From Plantago elongata (lineage: Eukaryota > Streptophyta > Magnoliopsida > Lamiales > Plantaginaceae), in NCBI GenBank assembly GCA_036897095.1, contig JAYMSP010003276.1, positions 1 through 20,383 on the forward strand: a DNA stretch of 20,383 nucleotides. Direction: 5' to 3'. Every line of letters starts with the position of its first letter. The first letter of the stretch is position 1. Under the pieces are notes generated by a model, which saw only the letters and a program-made list of their open reading frames with translations, did no database searches and was not told where the DNA came from. Below are positions 1 through 12,393 of this stretch, in pieces. The position numbers were made by a program, and so were the translations under genes.

Positions 1-1292
1 ATTGCTCGACGACCCATTAGTTGATGCTGTGTATATGCCTCTGCCGACTACTCTGCACGCCAAATGGGCGGTGATGGCTGCTGAAAGAGGCAAGCATTTG
101 GTGCTGGAGAAGCCGACTGCCATTGCCGTTAAGGTTCTCGATGAAATGCTTCAAGCGTGTGATGAGAATGGAGTGCAGTTTATGGATGCTAGTATGTGGT
201 ATCATCATCCTAGGACTGCTAAAATGAAGGAGCTCATCTCGGATTCCAAGCTTTTTGGGCGTGTTAAATCTGTAAGTGTGCTGATTCTTTGTTCGTTAAT
301 GACGTTCTAAAAGTTTGAAGGTGCGAAATATATCATTTCTATTAATCCTCCAATTATACCCGAACTTCAAGTGCAAATTTAATATGAGTCGGACTTTGTC
401 TCGGAACCAGTGATAACATTAGTATGTTTTGATGGTTCTTGTTGCAGCAAGTTTGGATTTTTAATAGAAGTTAATAGTCTTCTTTCTCTTAGAATGTGAT
501 ATGTTATGTACTGCAATGGATGTTATTCCATAGGAAAATAATGATGATATCCAGCTCTTTATAGCTTTCTTTCATTTTAACTGCTAAGATGTATCTATCA
601 GGATGGTTGGAGATTGGTTATATAGCACTGAGTGACCAATCCAATTTGTTCTGATCGTTCCAATTTGTTATCAGATCCACAGTTCATCATCATATTGTCT
701 TCCGCCAGAGATGCTCGAGAATAACATACGAGTGAAGCCGGATTTAGACTCTCTCGGTGCATTAGGAGATGCCGGGTGGTACTGCATTGGTGCCATATTA
801 TGGGCTATGAACAAGACACTACCAACTACAGTGACTGCCCTGCCGGGCACGCTTAAAAATGCTGCTGGGGTGCTCTTAACGTGCAGTGCCTCATTGCACT
901 GGGAGGAAGAAGAAATTGTTGCAACGTTCTTCTGTTCTTTTGTCACACATGAGACAATGGATCTTGCGATATATGGTTCGAATGGGACACTTCATGTAAA
1001 AGACTTAGTAATACCTTATGAGGAGACTTCTGCCCCTTTCTGCTTCACTTCTGGTGCTAAATTTGTTGATAAGCATATTGGGTGGAATGTGAAACCTCAA
1101 GAGATTCACGTCTCTACTCAGTTACCACAGGAGGCTAGGATGTTTCAAGAGTTCTCCAACATGGTGAAAGGCATCAAGGATCTTGGACTTAAACCGGATA
1201 CCACGTGGGCTCTTACTAGCAGAAATACTCAACTTGTGATGGATGCAGTCAAGAATTCTATAGATAACAGCCATAAAGCTGTTCAGATGTAA
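1..1292 (+). CDS. Gfo/Idh/MocA-family oxidoreductase, 3' part (At4g09670-like)
   Basis: Partial gene, open at the left edge. Exons: 1-271 (frame from position 2, ends on a codon boundary before GTAAGT) and 675-1292 (after ..TTATCAG), with the stop at 1290-1292. The spliced product reads ...GRVKS/IHSSSSYCLPP..., which keeps the family's 'IHS' junction. Visible motifs are the EKP motif (LVLEKPTA), whose lysine is a conserved cofactor/active-site residue in this family, MWYHHPRT, and RVKPDLDSLGALGDAGWY in the C-terminal dimerisation/substrate domain. The N-terminal Rossmann GxGxxG part (about 70 residues) lies outside the window. The family are NAD(P)-dependent dehydrogenases. Plant members of this clade are mostly uncharacterised, so the substrate is unknown. 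It converges on the gene at 1835-4105. The family call is firm and the specific function is not. Confidence 0.93.
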
Positions 1293-1834
1293 GTATGTGT
1301 ACCAGCACTGGATATTTACCATAAATAATTAATAACTTCTTCTCTATGAATCTTACCCATTGGCTTTCCCCAGGCCTGTTGCTCAACTTGCAGATTATTT
1401 ATGAATGCAAAAGTTCAAATATTTGTGTATTAGCTCATGTGTAGGTCTGTTCCTGATTCCAGACTAATGTGTTTCTTTGATCGTGAAGATTACTTTTATA
1501 AGTACCACAGTTCATATGAGAAGCTTACTTGAAATTCATGGACCGGTTTCGGGTTTTCATAGCTGTTCAGGTACAGAGCATAATACTAATGTCAATGAGC
1601 TTAATAGCTACATGCATGATTACTCGGGACAAACTCATTCCGTGCATAACAACGCAAGTAGTGAAGAACTATATCCAATTAAAAGAGCAAAGATGTTTTC
1701 TTTCTGCCATATAATAATAAATAGATGATGTTATAGCATAGGTATGCCTTTCGTTGAATACTATATTTCATATAGTTTTACATAGTAGGAAAAGATTAAA
1801 CTTTTGTTAGAATATACTGTGTGACTTGTATATG
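1293..1834. other. convergent 3' intergenic region
   Basis: The 542 bp between the stop codons of two convergent genes. It should contain both 3' UTRs and polyadenylation signals. Short open frames here (for example 1477-1728) resemble no family I recognise and have no coding-like character. No repeat or RNA gene was seen. Confidence 0.6.
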
Positions 1835-4105
1835 TTAATATTTGATGTATCTATGCCTGTTACGCAGATTATATCTCTGTGAACTTGTGTTGGGTTCAAG
1901 TGAATTTTCTCTTACTTCCTCTGCATAAATATAGTCAGGATCTTCTAGTTTAGCCACATCTTCAGGTAACTCTGCTTCGACCCATGAAGACCAATTCACC
2001 TCACTGTCCTCGTCGATTTCATATTCCCATTCTTTGAATCTTTGCATTCCATTAACCTTGTCAATCAGTGTCAATAGTATCTGATGATTCAGAACTTCAT
2101 AATCCCTGCACAATTGACAACACAGCCATTAGACTTTAAGACACTACTGGTGAAACTCTCATAACCACGAGTCCACGATTCCCAAATGGATGTTTAGTGT
2201 TCACCTGTATGTCCAAATAGCATATAGAAGTTGAATTGAGGCCAGAATTAGGAACAGTGATCTGACTGAAATTACAGTCCATGCCTTAGGTTCTAAACTG
2301 ACTGTTGTGAAGCGGATTATACTCAACTCAATGAAGAGTGCGACACATAATCCTGCAAAAGTAACAAAGTATGTGGTCTAAAGGGCAGGAAAGGAAAGGA
2401 TATTATCGAAGTATCAACTCGTTAAAGTTGTAAATTTTTACTTACCTACATAAAGCCTGGTCCTGACATTGTATGTTTGCTTCATACTTGTGAACATGTA
2501 AAGAACAAAGATCAGTAATGTGTAGATGATGAATATTTTGACTGATCTTGATTCATTCAGCATTTCAGTATGCAATGTGAATAGCTTGTCTATGGCATTA
2601 AGCATTCTCACTTGCTTGGATTCAAAAGCTTCCTGAGAAATAGTGTTGTGATTATGAGAAAACGCTATAGAAGTATTATCAGTGCAATATGTTATCGAAG
2701 GAGTGAATCAACTAACCTGAGCTGCTAAAATCGTCTTTGAATTCTCTGCTAGATGATTATGCACTTGTTGAAGTTGTTCCTGACGTAGAAGAAGCTCCTC
2801 TTGTTGCTTTTTGCCAAATTCAGCTAACTGTTGTAAAGTACCCCTGCATATATTGGAAAGATAACAGTGAATTCGTTTTGTTTATTTCATTTCGTGATGC
2901 AATTTGCATATAATAATTCCTGTGCTGTTACCTGCTTTCTTCCAGGGCTTCGGATTGAAACTTCGTGAGAAGATGAAGACCATCAAGAGCTGTCAACTGA
3001 CCTTCTAGGAGTAGTTTCTGCTTATCCAGAGCACTCCCTGTCAAATTCTCAATGTCATCTGCTTTATTCTGCAAATTACTCATTTTTGAGAACATTTGTT
3101 CTCCTACTCTACCAATTTCCTTCTCTATTTCGACTGTTTCATTCTTCAAGCAAGTGATTTCTTCCCCCAGACTATGATATGAATCATGAAGCATTTCCAT
3201 CCCTTCATCCAACTTGTCTTTCATTCTCCGCTGACCGTCTACTAGTTCTTCTTGAGAATCTGCTATTCCTTTGGATTGCTCGTAAAGTTTCAGTGAGTGC
3301 TCCTTTAGAACATTTACATTATCTTGAACTTCTTTTGACGTTTGCACGATATGTTGAGTGTGCAGATCAATAGATTCCAAAGAACCATGTATCTCCTTCG
3401 AATTCTGCAATAGAATCTTCCCTCGTCCTTCAATGACCTCTAGTTTTGTTTCTGCATATTCTGCAGATGATTTTAAGTCGTTTATCAGCCTCTCGGTTTG
3501 ATGCTTAAATGCAAGAATCCTGCAGAATCAAGAATCCTAACAGTGTTATATATCCAGTTTCAGAGAATCGGAAGCGAAATAAGCATAAGAAACAGATAAC
3601 AATGAACTCACTGCAATTGATGGCAGATGGAGTCAATATGGAGAAAATACAGCTGATAAGTTCTGTGGTGATCATCATCCAACTTCTTCACACAATCAAT
3701 GGTGGGACGTCTCCGACTACAGCTCGGAAACGGGGTTCTCCCCGTATGTCTCAAATAACAATCACTCAGCCCCCAGGTAAGTCTATCTTTCAAATCTTGA
3801 TCCGAAAGAATTTTTGAACACCCCGCAAACAGGCTACTATACGCATTAACCCAACAAGACGAACCAGCACGCATCTGTGACTTGGCAGCATTAATCAACT
3901 CCAGAGCTTTTTCGTCATCATTCAGGTTTTCAAGAGAAAATTGCGCCCCAACAAGCTTGGGGACGGTCGAATGATAATCTGCAGGATTTGGTTTACTGTC
4001 AGTGTCTTGATTCGACGAAAAGAACCAGCCTCCCCACGAATCTCCCACCTGCAATAACAGTAGTACGAACAAAAGCAGGGCGAAACCCTGTCGCTGATGG
4101 CTCAT
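1835..4105 (-). CDS. GEX1: GEX1-type nuclear membrane fusion protein (KAR5/Brambleberry family)
   Basis: Six exons on the minus strand: 4105-3612, 3519-2932, 2843-2717, 2632-2446, 2352-2205 and 2105-1835. All introns are GT-AG and 84-99 bp long. The product is 604 aa, close to the length I recall for Arabidopsis GEX1. Domains in order: signal peptide (hydrophobic stretch about residues 8-20, FALLLFVLLLLQV); a luminal domain with six cysteines (84, 96, 116, 129, 138, 161) containing SSCWVNAYSSLFAGC; a long coiled-coil-like region (about 165-430) with HDSYHSLGEE and LLTKFQSEALEESR; three membrane segments (about 434-450, 466-480, 497-513); and a basic tail (YNLRNRHR). In plants this family acts at the nuclear envelope in gamete nuclear fusion and early embryo development. 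The ATG at 4105 is chosen because it directly precedes the signal peptide; a possible 5'-UTR splice acceptor lies just upstream. The gene looks intact. Gamete expression is inferred from the family. Confidence 0.93.
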
Positions 4106-5516
4106 AATCGAATACCTGCAGCACGAACTGGTTAGATTTCGTATCTGCGTATAAGTTTGGAGATGTCCCATCAAGTGTTTGTGTGTGTGTGTGTGTGTGT
4201 GTGTTATATGCAAGGTGGACGAAAGGGAGAGTGAAAGTGATGTGAAGCTTGGCCTCCAAGTATGGAAAGAGCCTTGAGATTGAAGACAGAAATTTTCATA
4301 ATCTAATGTTGTATGGAAAGTGACATGGAGAAAAATATAGGTAAATATTGATGGTATAGGAAACTATAGATCTTCATCATGTTTATACCATATTCTTTAG
4401 CAACATGAACTTACTAAGGACACTCAGGTGTCATTATTGTCATCTTTCAAGTTAATGGTCTTCTCTTTATGTAAGATTCGGTATTAAACAGTAATTCTAC
4501 ATGTGCTTCCTCATTTCTTTTAAAATACGATACGATGAATGTATTTATTTTTATGTTAATGGAGTTGGTAATCCGCACCGCAACCTAAAGAAAAGGTTTA
4601 ATACATACAGCTCCCTCTCCAGCTTTCTCTGGATTATCACAAGTAATTAAATTACATTCCTGGAATATGTAAATGGCCTGAAATATTAAACGGTTGCTTT
4701 CAATTTTAATTTAATAGATATTTATTGCCAGAAAAATAAAATATGAAGAGGTATTTTGACCTTTCTATTTTATTTATGCAAGTATACCAAGAGGTATTGT
4801 GGATTATGGTTGGCTTGGCTGTAATACTAGTTAATGTTCCGACTCTTAGGAAAGATTCCATATAGTTTGTAAGATGATTCGGAAAATAATATATAAGAAG
4901 TATAACTATCTTTCCTTAAAAAAATATTTTAAGAAGATGATGACCCAACTTTATACTGATAAATAATTGATTAGAACCTGGCTCATTATAATGTTGAGCT
5001 TATCGTATACCGGTTTTCGTGTAATATGATAGCTCTACAAAATGATACATATATTTTTTCGTATACTTTATTTTCATTCGTGCACGTACGTACGTTTAAT
5101 ATGTGGTTGTAGGTGATTGTAAAATTTAATTATCGCTATGCTAATAATTAAATATTAAAAGGTTAATGCACGTTATATACTTTATAGACGTTTTTTCAAC
5201 AAAGGTTCTTGGTGAAATTCTAACATTTTTAAAATATTATCTATACCTATAAAAAATTTATTTTTAAAATTTTAAGGGTTCTGTTCGCCCCTTAAGAATT
5301 CAATAGAATGTGATCCAGAATACATATTCACACGAAATTAAGCACATACAGTAATCACACATTTTGTAATGAAAAACAGAATACACAGAATCTTAGAATT
5401 ATTTACAAGAGAACTCGTGCAGATACAAAGCTCAAGTAAATCGATGCAAAAGAAAAATTGAAAGAGATTGCACATCAGAACATGAAAGATCGATGCATCA
5501 TGCATATCTGATCTGA
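4106..5516. other. gene-free AT-rich region (GEX1 5' flank to RLP 3' flank)
   Basis: Upstream DNA of the GEX1-type gene on the left and 3' flank of the receptor-like protein on the right. It contains a GT microsatellite (4181-4204) and a palindromic ACGT triplet (5084-5095). I see no convincing gene, transposon terminus or RNA gene. The open frame at 3999-4259 is an antisense/5'UTR shadow running through the microsatellite. Confidence 0.6.
4181..4204. repeat. (GT)12 microsatellite
   Basis: Twelve uninterrupted GT units (AC on the coding strand of the minus-strand gene). They lie 76-99 bp upstream of the GEX1-type start codon, probably in its 5' UTR or proximal promoter. Such runs vary in length between individuals. 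Confidence 0.95.
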
Positions 5517-8250
5517 CTATCTTCCAAACAACTCGGCTATCTTATCATCGGCATATCCGAAATAAGCACTTCCCCAGCTCCTTTTCAACATCAGAGCTCC
5601 AATGGCACCCCAAAATCCAGTGGCGAAACCACTTATTACCACTCCAACAAACCACGCCGTATCAGCATTATCTTCTTCATGACTTTCCGCCTTTGGGCCA
5701 TTTCCTTCTCCGCCACATTTCTTGAGTGGAGCTCCACATAGTCCAGGATTCCCATCATAGATGGAAGGGTCTTGAAAAGTTTGCAGTTGCGTACCTGTTG
5801 GGATTTGTCCTGTCAAATTGTTGTGTGATAAGTTCAACAGACTCAAAAACTTCAACTCTGATAAACTCTCTGGAATCTCCCCGGTGAGATAGTTGTTCGA
5901 AAGATCAAAAGATTCCAACATGGTCATGTCTCCTATTCTTTGTGGAATATGACCTTGCAAATGATTATGCGATAAGTTGAAACCAATGAGCGCAGCAAGT
6001 CTTGTGAGCTCCAAAGGAATTTCACCAGTAAGATTGTTACAAGAAAGATCCATATTCACTACGTACAGAAGCATTTCAGAGTAGTACTCGACTACCTTTC
6101 CTTTCATCACTTGTTTCAAACTTGTGCTCTCAATGAATGACATCCGTTGAATTATTGGTAACCATGCCTGAGAAATTGCCTAAACAACGTGGAACATTTC
6201 CTATCAAATGATTATTAGCAAGGTCCAATATTTGCAAACGAGACAGTTGACAAAATTCAAGAGGAATTCTTCCGGAGAACTTGTTATTACTTAATCTAAG
6301 CACATTCATACCAAGCATCTCATTGCCAATCCATGTGGGTAAGTCTCCTGAAATTTTGTTCTCCCCGATATCTAGAACTTTTAGTTGAGTGCAGTTTCTT
6401 AGAGTAGAAGGGAACCCTCCAGTAAATTCATTGTTACTCAACTGTAACCATTCCAGGTTGTAAGCCTCACCAAAAAAATTTGGGATATCATCTGAGAACG
6501 CATTCATTGATAATGCCAGATATCGAAGCATGCTTAGGTTTGGAAGATTACCCGATAAATGGTTTCTTGAGACATCCACGTATATTAGCCTACTGCAATT
6601 TTTAAGACTAGAAGGAATTTCTCCTGTAAATCTGTTATTGAGCAAGCTTAGTTTTCCCAATGGACAAGACTCACCAACAGAGTTTGGGATGTCGCCTGAC
6701 AGCTCATTCCATGATAGGTGAACCTGTGAGCCTAATTTCCACCAACAATCTGGAAGATTGCCTGATAAACGGTTTGTGGAGAAATCGATAACATAGTAAG
6801 GCTTGCCTTTACATAATGAGTCGGGTATTGATCCCACAAGATTGTTATTGGACATGTCAAGCTGCATATTTGGGCTTGAATGGTTCCCTAATGGAGGAAT
6901 ATCCCCATTTAGTTGATTAGAACTGAGATCTAAGTTCCACAAGGCATTAACATTTCCAAGTGATGATGGGATAGGACCAGAAAGTTGATTGAATGACAAA
7001 TCAAAATATTCCAAGGCTCTCAAGTTTCCGATGGCGAAAGGGATGGAACCATTCAATCTATTACTAGATAAATCTAAAGTTTCCAAGGCTGATAAGTTGC
7101 CAATAGAGGTCGGAATATGACCGCTTATGTTATTCCCTCCAAGATCAAGGAACTTCAATTTCCTGAATGCACCAATCTGCTCTGGCAACTGACCGTAAAA
7201 ATTGTTTAACCCCAAATCTAGTGTAGCTAATCTGTGGTACGGACATCTCGATAGGTTAAGAAGGAACAAACTTGATATGTCCCCGAAGAAATGATTATTT
7301 CCTAGTTCCAGTGATTCCATGTGACAGTTATTTTGAACGAGTTTGGAGATCGAATATGCGTTGCAGTTTAGTGAGTTGGAACTGAGGTCGAGTTGGCCAA
7401 GGTTTGTTAATCTATCTAGACTAACCTCACTACAAGAGTTGTACATGTTGTCCTTCAGGAAGAGGGTTCGTAGAGAAGTCATATTTTCGAGAAAATAGGG
7501 AAGCTCTCCATCTAATGAATTCCCACTTAAATCAAGGTCTTGGACATTTGAAAGCGATTTATTTACATAATCATGTCCTAGGTTTTTATTATGAAGATTA
7601 CAACCTGGCATATGTAAGACTTCAATAGAAGGGAGCGAATTGAGTACCTTGAGCAAATCTTTTGTTCGACTGAGATTCACAAAGCTCAAATCCAGATGGC
7701 TGAGTAAAGAAAGACGAGAAACCCACATAAAATCATCGATAACCAGCTCCCCAGAATCAAGATTATAACTTAGATCAAGCACACTCAGACGTGAAAGATT
7801 CCCTAGATCATTAGGCACAATGCCGGTGAAGTTTGCATGGGAGAGATTCAGATAATGTAGTTGTTTCAGCTGTCCCATAAACTCCGGGATTGGACTCCCC
7901 AGAAAGTCATTCCTGCTGAGGTCGACGTAACTCAAATGCTCTAGCTCCAAGATGGATAGTAATCTGAAAGAAGAACCAAAACGGCAGTTTTTGTTTTGGA
8001 GATCAAGAGCAATAACATGTCCAGATAGATTGTCACACTTGACACCTATCCATCTGCAACAGTCGATGCTTGTGTTCCATGATGACAATAGACCAGACGG
8101 ATCAGAGAAACTTGCCTTGAGTTTCAGAAGAGCGTTCATTTCCACTGTATCACATCCAGAATTTGCATTCACTCCTTTCACCAAGCAACACATCATTGTA
8201 GAGTGTGTGACTAAAAACAAAATAAAAAAGATGTGAGTGGCATAAGACAT
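5517..8250 (-). pseudogene. LRR receptor-like protein (EIX-type RLP), frameshifted
   Basis: Intronless, in two frames. Part 1 runs from ATG 8250 to a stop at 6130 (706 aa): signal peptide (HIFFILFLV), LRR N-cap (CDTVEMNALLKLKASF ... DCCRWIGVKC) and about 24 LRRs. Part 2 (5517-6143, 208 aa) carries KGKVVEYY, four LRRs, the C-cap (NPGLCGAPLKKC), an acidic juxtamembrane stretch (ESHEEDNAD), one membrane helix with GxxxG (GFATG) and a short tail with no kinase. The frames overlap by 14 bp, so the break lies near 6131-6160, in the island domain before the last four LRRs, and behaves like one extra base or two lost bases. Intact RLPs of this type signal at the plasma membrane through SOBIR1/BAK1. 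The ATG at 8250 is used because the upstream in-frame codon (8298) is TTG. It is either a young pseudogene, a truncated secreted LRR protein, or a sequencing error. Confidence 0.85.
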
Positions 8251-8821
8251 GATCTCAAAAACCAAATGAAATTCAAAATTCAAGAAATTAAAAGCCAATA
8301 GTATTTTACTGGTGTTATAGTTGAGATATATATCTGCAAAACTAAGTATTAATTTGTGATCAAGTGATTTCTGCTGCTTTTATGGTAAAACTAATTAACT
8401 AGGTTTTCAATAATACTTAAATTAATTAAAATTCATATAGCCGTGTGGACCTGATTACCAGGGCCAGTCCTGAGCATATCAGGCCAGCTGCCTTCTACGT
8501 AAATTCAATTGCTACTTCCGAAATAAAGTCTTTTTATTTCTCACTGATATATGATACATGCGATTAATCTAGTTGAATATTGTCTGTCGAACCCGTTTTG
8601 AAGCAGATGTCCCATCAACAATTTTTACATACATAATATTTATGCATAGTTCTATCATTACATGATACAACCTGAAGAATTTTCTTACATTCAATAACCT
8701 GCAAAGATATTACACTACCTAACAAACAAAATGTAACATTACAAGCCTAAATTTTTTATTCAGTTCTAATATGATCATCTTGTTCAAACAATATGTAATA
8801 TAACAAGCCAAAATTTCTACA
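8251..8821. other. RLP promoter / CRK 3' flank
   Basis: The 571 bp between two minus-strand genes. It holds the 3' UTR of the kinase gene (right) and the promoter of the receptor-like protein (left). An AT-rich stretch (about 8310-8440) precedes the RLP start. No separate gene was found; the open frame at 8719-8964 overlaps the kinase's last exon in another frame. Confidence 0.6.
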
Positions 8822-11800
8822 CTAACGGCCTGTGAATTGAGTATGCGACATGGTGGCATTAGAATGATCTGTACCCGAAGATGTAAGAAAAGAAACATCA
8901 ACAGCGCTCCCAGAAGAGTTAATGAACGATGAGGGTCGGTTAAGAGGTCTTGACTCTTGTTCACTGTTACTCAAGAGCATCACAAGGATTTCAGACATTG
9001 TAGGCCTCGAGGAAGGAGGCGACTGAGTGCAAATCAACGCGATTTCCACAAGTTTCTTCACATCTTCAGGCTTGTAATCACTTTGATCCAATGCTGGGTC
9101 AACTATTTGGTCATGTGTTCCACTCTCATACAATTTCCAAGCCTGTAGTCATTGCAAATTATAACAATTTAAGGTTTACTGACATATATACGCTTTCATT
9201 AATCAAATTTTCGAAATAGAAGGAATGTTATGGATGTACCTCTTCAAGTAGATACTCAGTATCAGAGTCGGCATTCATGGCAGTGCATTTTCGCCCACTT
9301 ATGATTTCGAGTATTACAACTCCAAAGCTGTAGTTATCGACTTTCTCTGATAAATGCCCATGGAGTGCGTATTCTGGTGCCGTGTAACCCCTGATACAAC
9401 ATAAGAGAAAGCATGTAACTAAAACTGGCCTATTTGAGCAGTTTAAAGAAAGTGCAACATTCATGAACTTACAAGGTCCCTGCAAATTTAGTGCTAACAT
9501 GGCTCTGATTATCTGGGAGAAGCCTTGCCAAACCGAAATCTGCAATCTTGGCTTGGTACTCACCGTCTAGCAAAATATTTCCCGGCTTTATATCTCTGTG
9601 TATGATTGTGACATGGTATTGTTCATGCAGATATGCAAGACCCCTAGCTGTTCCGAATATTATGTCAAACCGTTGTTTCCAGGTTAGCTTGACTTCTTGT
9701 TTCTCGCCTGTCATTCGTATGAATTGAACATGATTTCCAATTTACAGAACAACATATATACATAAACGATTCTCAAATATATGAAGCACCTTACCATATA
9801 GATATCTGTCAAGGCTTGAATTGGCCATGTACTCGTAGACAAGAAGGAGCTCTGATCCTTTGCTACAACATCCTAAGAGACGAACCAGATTGCGATGATG
9901 AACATTACTTATAAGTCTAACTTCAGTCTCAAAATCTGCCTTTGCTCTGCTGTAGCGCATATCCAGCCTCTTGACAGCAACAATATTACCATTTTTCAAA
10001 GTTGCCTGAGAGTTTATAATCCATTAGTTAGAACAGTACATGAAACACAACACATGTCCAAATTAAGTCCTATTATAAAGAGCTTCTTGTATCTAGTAAG
10101 TATATACCTTGTACACGTCGCCAAAACCACCTTCTCCTAGCTTATTTTCCTCACTGAAGTTCGTTGTTGCAGATTTTAAGTCCTTATAACTGTATCGATT
10201 AGGTCCTTGTAATTCAGTTGCTCCCAATATATCACCTAATGTAGAGGACAAACATGAATCATTCTGCAATCAGGCCATTTCACAACATACATCCCAGTTG
10301 CTTCTAACACGACTATCAATTAATGAAATGATGTGTAAAAACCAGACATAGTTACCTCTTCCAGCTTTTCGCGCGTTTCTTGAAAACTTATACCATAAAA
10401 ACAAAGCAATCAGTATCAGAACAAGCCCTGCACCTCCCACAGCTCCTCCAATAATTGCATTTCTGCTACTCGAACTCCCTAAAACCATTAAAAACAAGGT
10501 GCATGTACATGAAGTTATCCATATCGTGCACATAAGTACCGTACAATGTGGTCACATATAGTATCTAATTGAGCATGTGAAATGCGAATGATAACAAGAT
10601 CATTTGTTTTCAAGTTACCTCCTCCTCCACCTAGGAAAGGTGTTATATTTACTGTCTGATTAGCAGCAAAAAACGGGGTGACAGAGTAACGAACAAAACA
10701 GGCTGCATCAAAAGCCCTTCCATCGGCGTTTGGCAAACATCCGCCTATGTTCCCTTGTGCTACAGTCAAGCAGTCTTGGCAACCTGTTTGGCTTATTGAT
10801 TCAGCACATTGTGCCACACCGTAAATTGTTAAGTTGCCACCGGTCATGACAGGCTGCGTAGTGGCTGCATAGTAGCCTTGGATTCTTGGAGTCGCGAGCT
10901 GAAGATTTTGCAGCAGTGCTTGAGCCGCAGTAGTAAATGCAGATGGCTGAGGGGCAGTTATGTTTCCACATATTTGAGCATTTCCGGGAAGTGTAGACTG
11001 ATCATAGAATGTGTTGCTCTCGTACCTCCAAAACAAATATGTTTCCAAACAAAAGTTAGTTAGTAAGGTTATATTATTTCCAACAAAAACTCATTCATTC
11101 AGCTCAGTCCAGTAAATTTCATTTTAAGAGAATAAAGTCTAAGTTCAGACTTGTCAAGGATAAAAAATGAGAAAGGCAGTAAGTATGGTAGAGCTACTAG
11201 TTGTCAATTTTGGTTATACACGCGGACAACTTATAATATGAGTATTAATCTATTATTTGTTGAATTATAAATCGCTTCCTCTGACTCAAATTTTCGTTAG
11301 TACGAACATATTATCGTGGAATTATACACCACCTCTCATGTACATTAAATTAAAATTTAATGTAAAATTAAGTTTAAAATTAATTATAAAATAAAATAAT
11401 AAAATGAAAACTTAAGTGTGAGCGTATGATATCATATTAACTTTATCAAGTAAACAACAAGAGTATGTGGAGCCGATCGATACAAACAGTTTGTGTCTGG
11501 GTCTTGGTCATTAATGTGTCTTTTAGCATTTCAATTTTCAATGATGGACCATATAGGCATATATGGTCATAAAAGCACATCGTTTTCATTGCTGGTATAT
11601 CTAATGGCGGCCAGCTAATTTACCAATTATATCATGTTAAGAAATTCATCAATTAAGCACATGACAAATCCTCACACTTTGTATCTACCATTCAAATCTA
11701 TTTCACTATAAAAATTGACTTACCGAACAATACACACATATAATTAAGCATAAATTTGAGACATTTAGTTAATTATCACCTACTTCTAAAAATATATACC

Positions 11801-12339
11801 ACCTTGCGATCGTATAAAAACTGAAAATGAAATGGTAAAAGTACTCGTTTAAATTATCCGGGATTGATCAGTGAAGTTTATATATAAATAGAATTTATAC
11901 CATGAAAAACGAAAATTCATTAGATGTTATAGGCGTAACCAGTACTTAGAATTGGTACATACCTAAGAAAGCAGCCATCATAGATAACACGAGCACCATT
12001 AGCAGCAGAGCAATTCCTAATCTGAACGACGGCAGCATCATAACACGCCAAGCAATTAGCCCGAGACATATAATTCCTACACTGAACCATAGCATAAACC
12101 GGGTCCGATGATCTCGACCGCTGTGCGGTTGCAAAGTGCTGACCACCAGAAAGCTGGCCCCTGAGGTCGGAGAACGTCCCATTGAGGTTGTCGAAGAAGC
12201 TGCGCGTGTCGGTTGCATTGTACTGACTGCATCCCCTGTTGAGCAAGTTGATCTGCGGCTGCGAATTCGCTTGCTTCGACACCGCTGCTAGGATGAACAC
12301 TAACGCGAACGCCAGTGTGGCGCTGGTGGTGGTTAACAT
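8822..12339 (-). CDS. cysteine-rich receptor-like protein kinase (CRK, DUF26)
   Basis: Eight exons on the minus strand: 12339-11963, 11025-10619, 10478-10356, 10235-10108, 10005-9795, 9707-9473, 9390-9240 and 9142-8822. All introns are GT-AG; the first is 937 bp. The product is 650 aa, typical for a CRK. Order: signal peptide 1-26; two DUF26 (Gnk2-like) domains, each with C-X8-C-X2-C (C87/C96/C99 and C199/C208/C211); transmembrane helix about 268-290; kinase with Gly loop GEGGFGDV (336-343), Lys357, alpha-C Glu373, HRD (Asp454), DFG (472-474) and APE (498-500), then a Ser/Thr-rich tail. All catalytic residues are present, so an active Ser/Thr kinase is expected. The [16 protein letters not shown] and [13 protein letters not shown] motifs point to the CRK2/CRK3/CRK42-like clade. 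CRKs act at the plasma membrane in immune and oxidative-stress signalling; the ligand is unknown. It lies directly upstream of an RLP on the same strand. Confidence 0.95.
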
Positions 12340-12383
12340 GATTTTTGGTACTTATATATGACTTTATGGAATGGAGGAAAATA

Positions 12384-12393
12384 GTATATATAG
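12384..12393 (-). promoter_or_regulatory. candidate TATA box of the CRK gene
   Basis: Reads CTATATATAC on the coding strand, 45-54 bp upstream of the CRK start codon. This spacing would leave a very short 5' UTR of about 15-20 nt. A second TATATA lies nearer the ATG (about 12352-12358), which seems too close to serve. Assigned by position and composition only. Confidence 0.5.

Noticed and set aside
1477..1728. 83-codon open frame downstream of the oxidoreductase
   Set aside because: No recognisable family, no coding-like composition, and located in the 3' flank of gene 1.
3999..4259. 86-codon open frame over the GT microsatellite
   Set aside because: It overlaps exon 1 of the GEX1-type gene in another frame and is largely a translated dinucleotide repeat.
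8251..8298. Longer RLP N-terminus beginning at 8298
   Set aside because: The codon at 8298 is TTG. The ATG at 8250 directly precedes the hydrophobic signal peptide.
10236..10263. Upstream alternative acceptor for CRK exon 4 (after ATTGCAG)
   Set aside because: It brings an in-frame TGA right after the junction. The acceptor at 10236/10235 (..ATTAG/GTGAT) gives the conserved GDILGATEL continuation.
11341..11364. AT-only perfect hairpin in CRK intron 1 (11 bp stem)
   Set aside because: The composition is so AT-rich that such a palindrome is not surprising, and there is no other sign of an RNA gene or transposon end.
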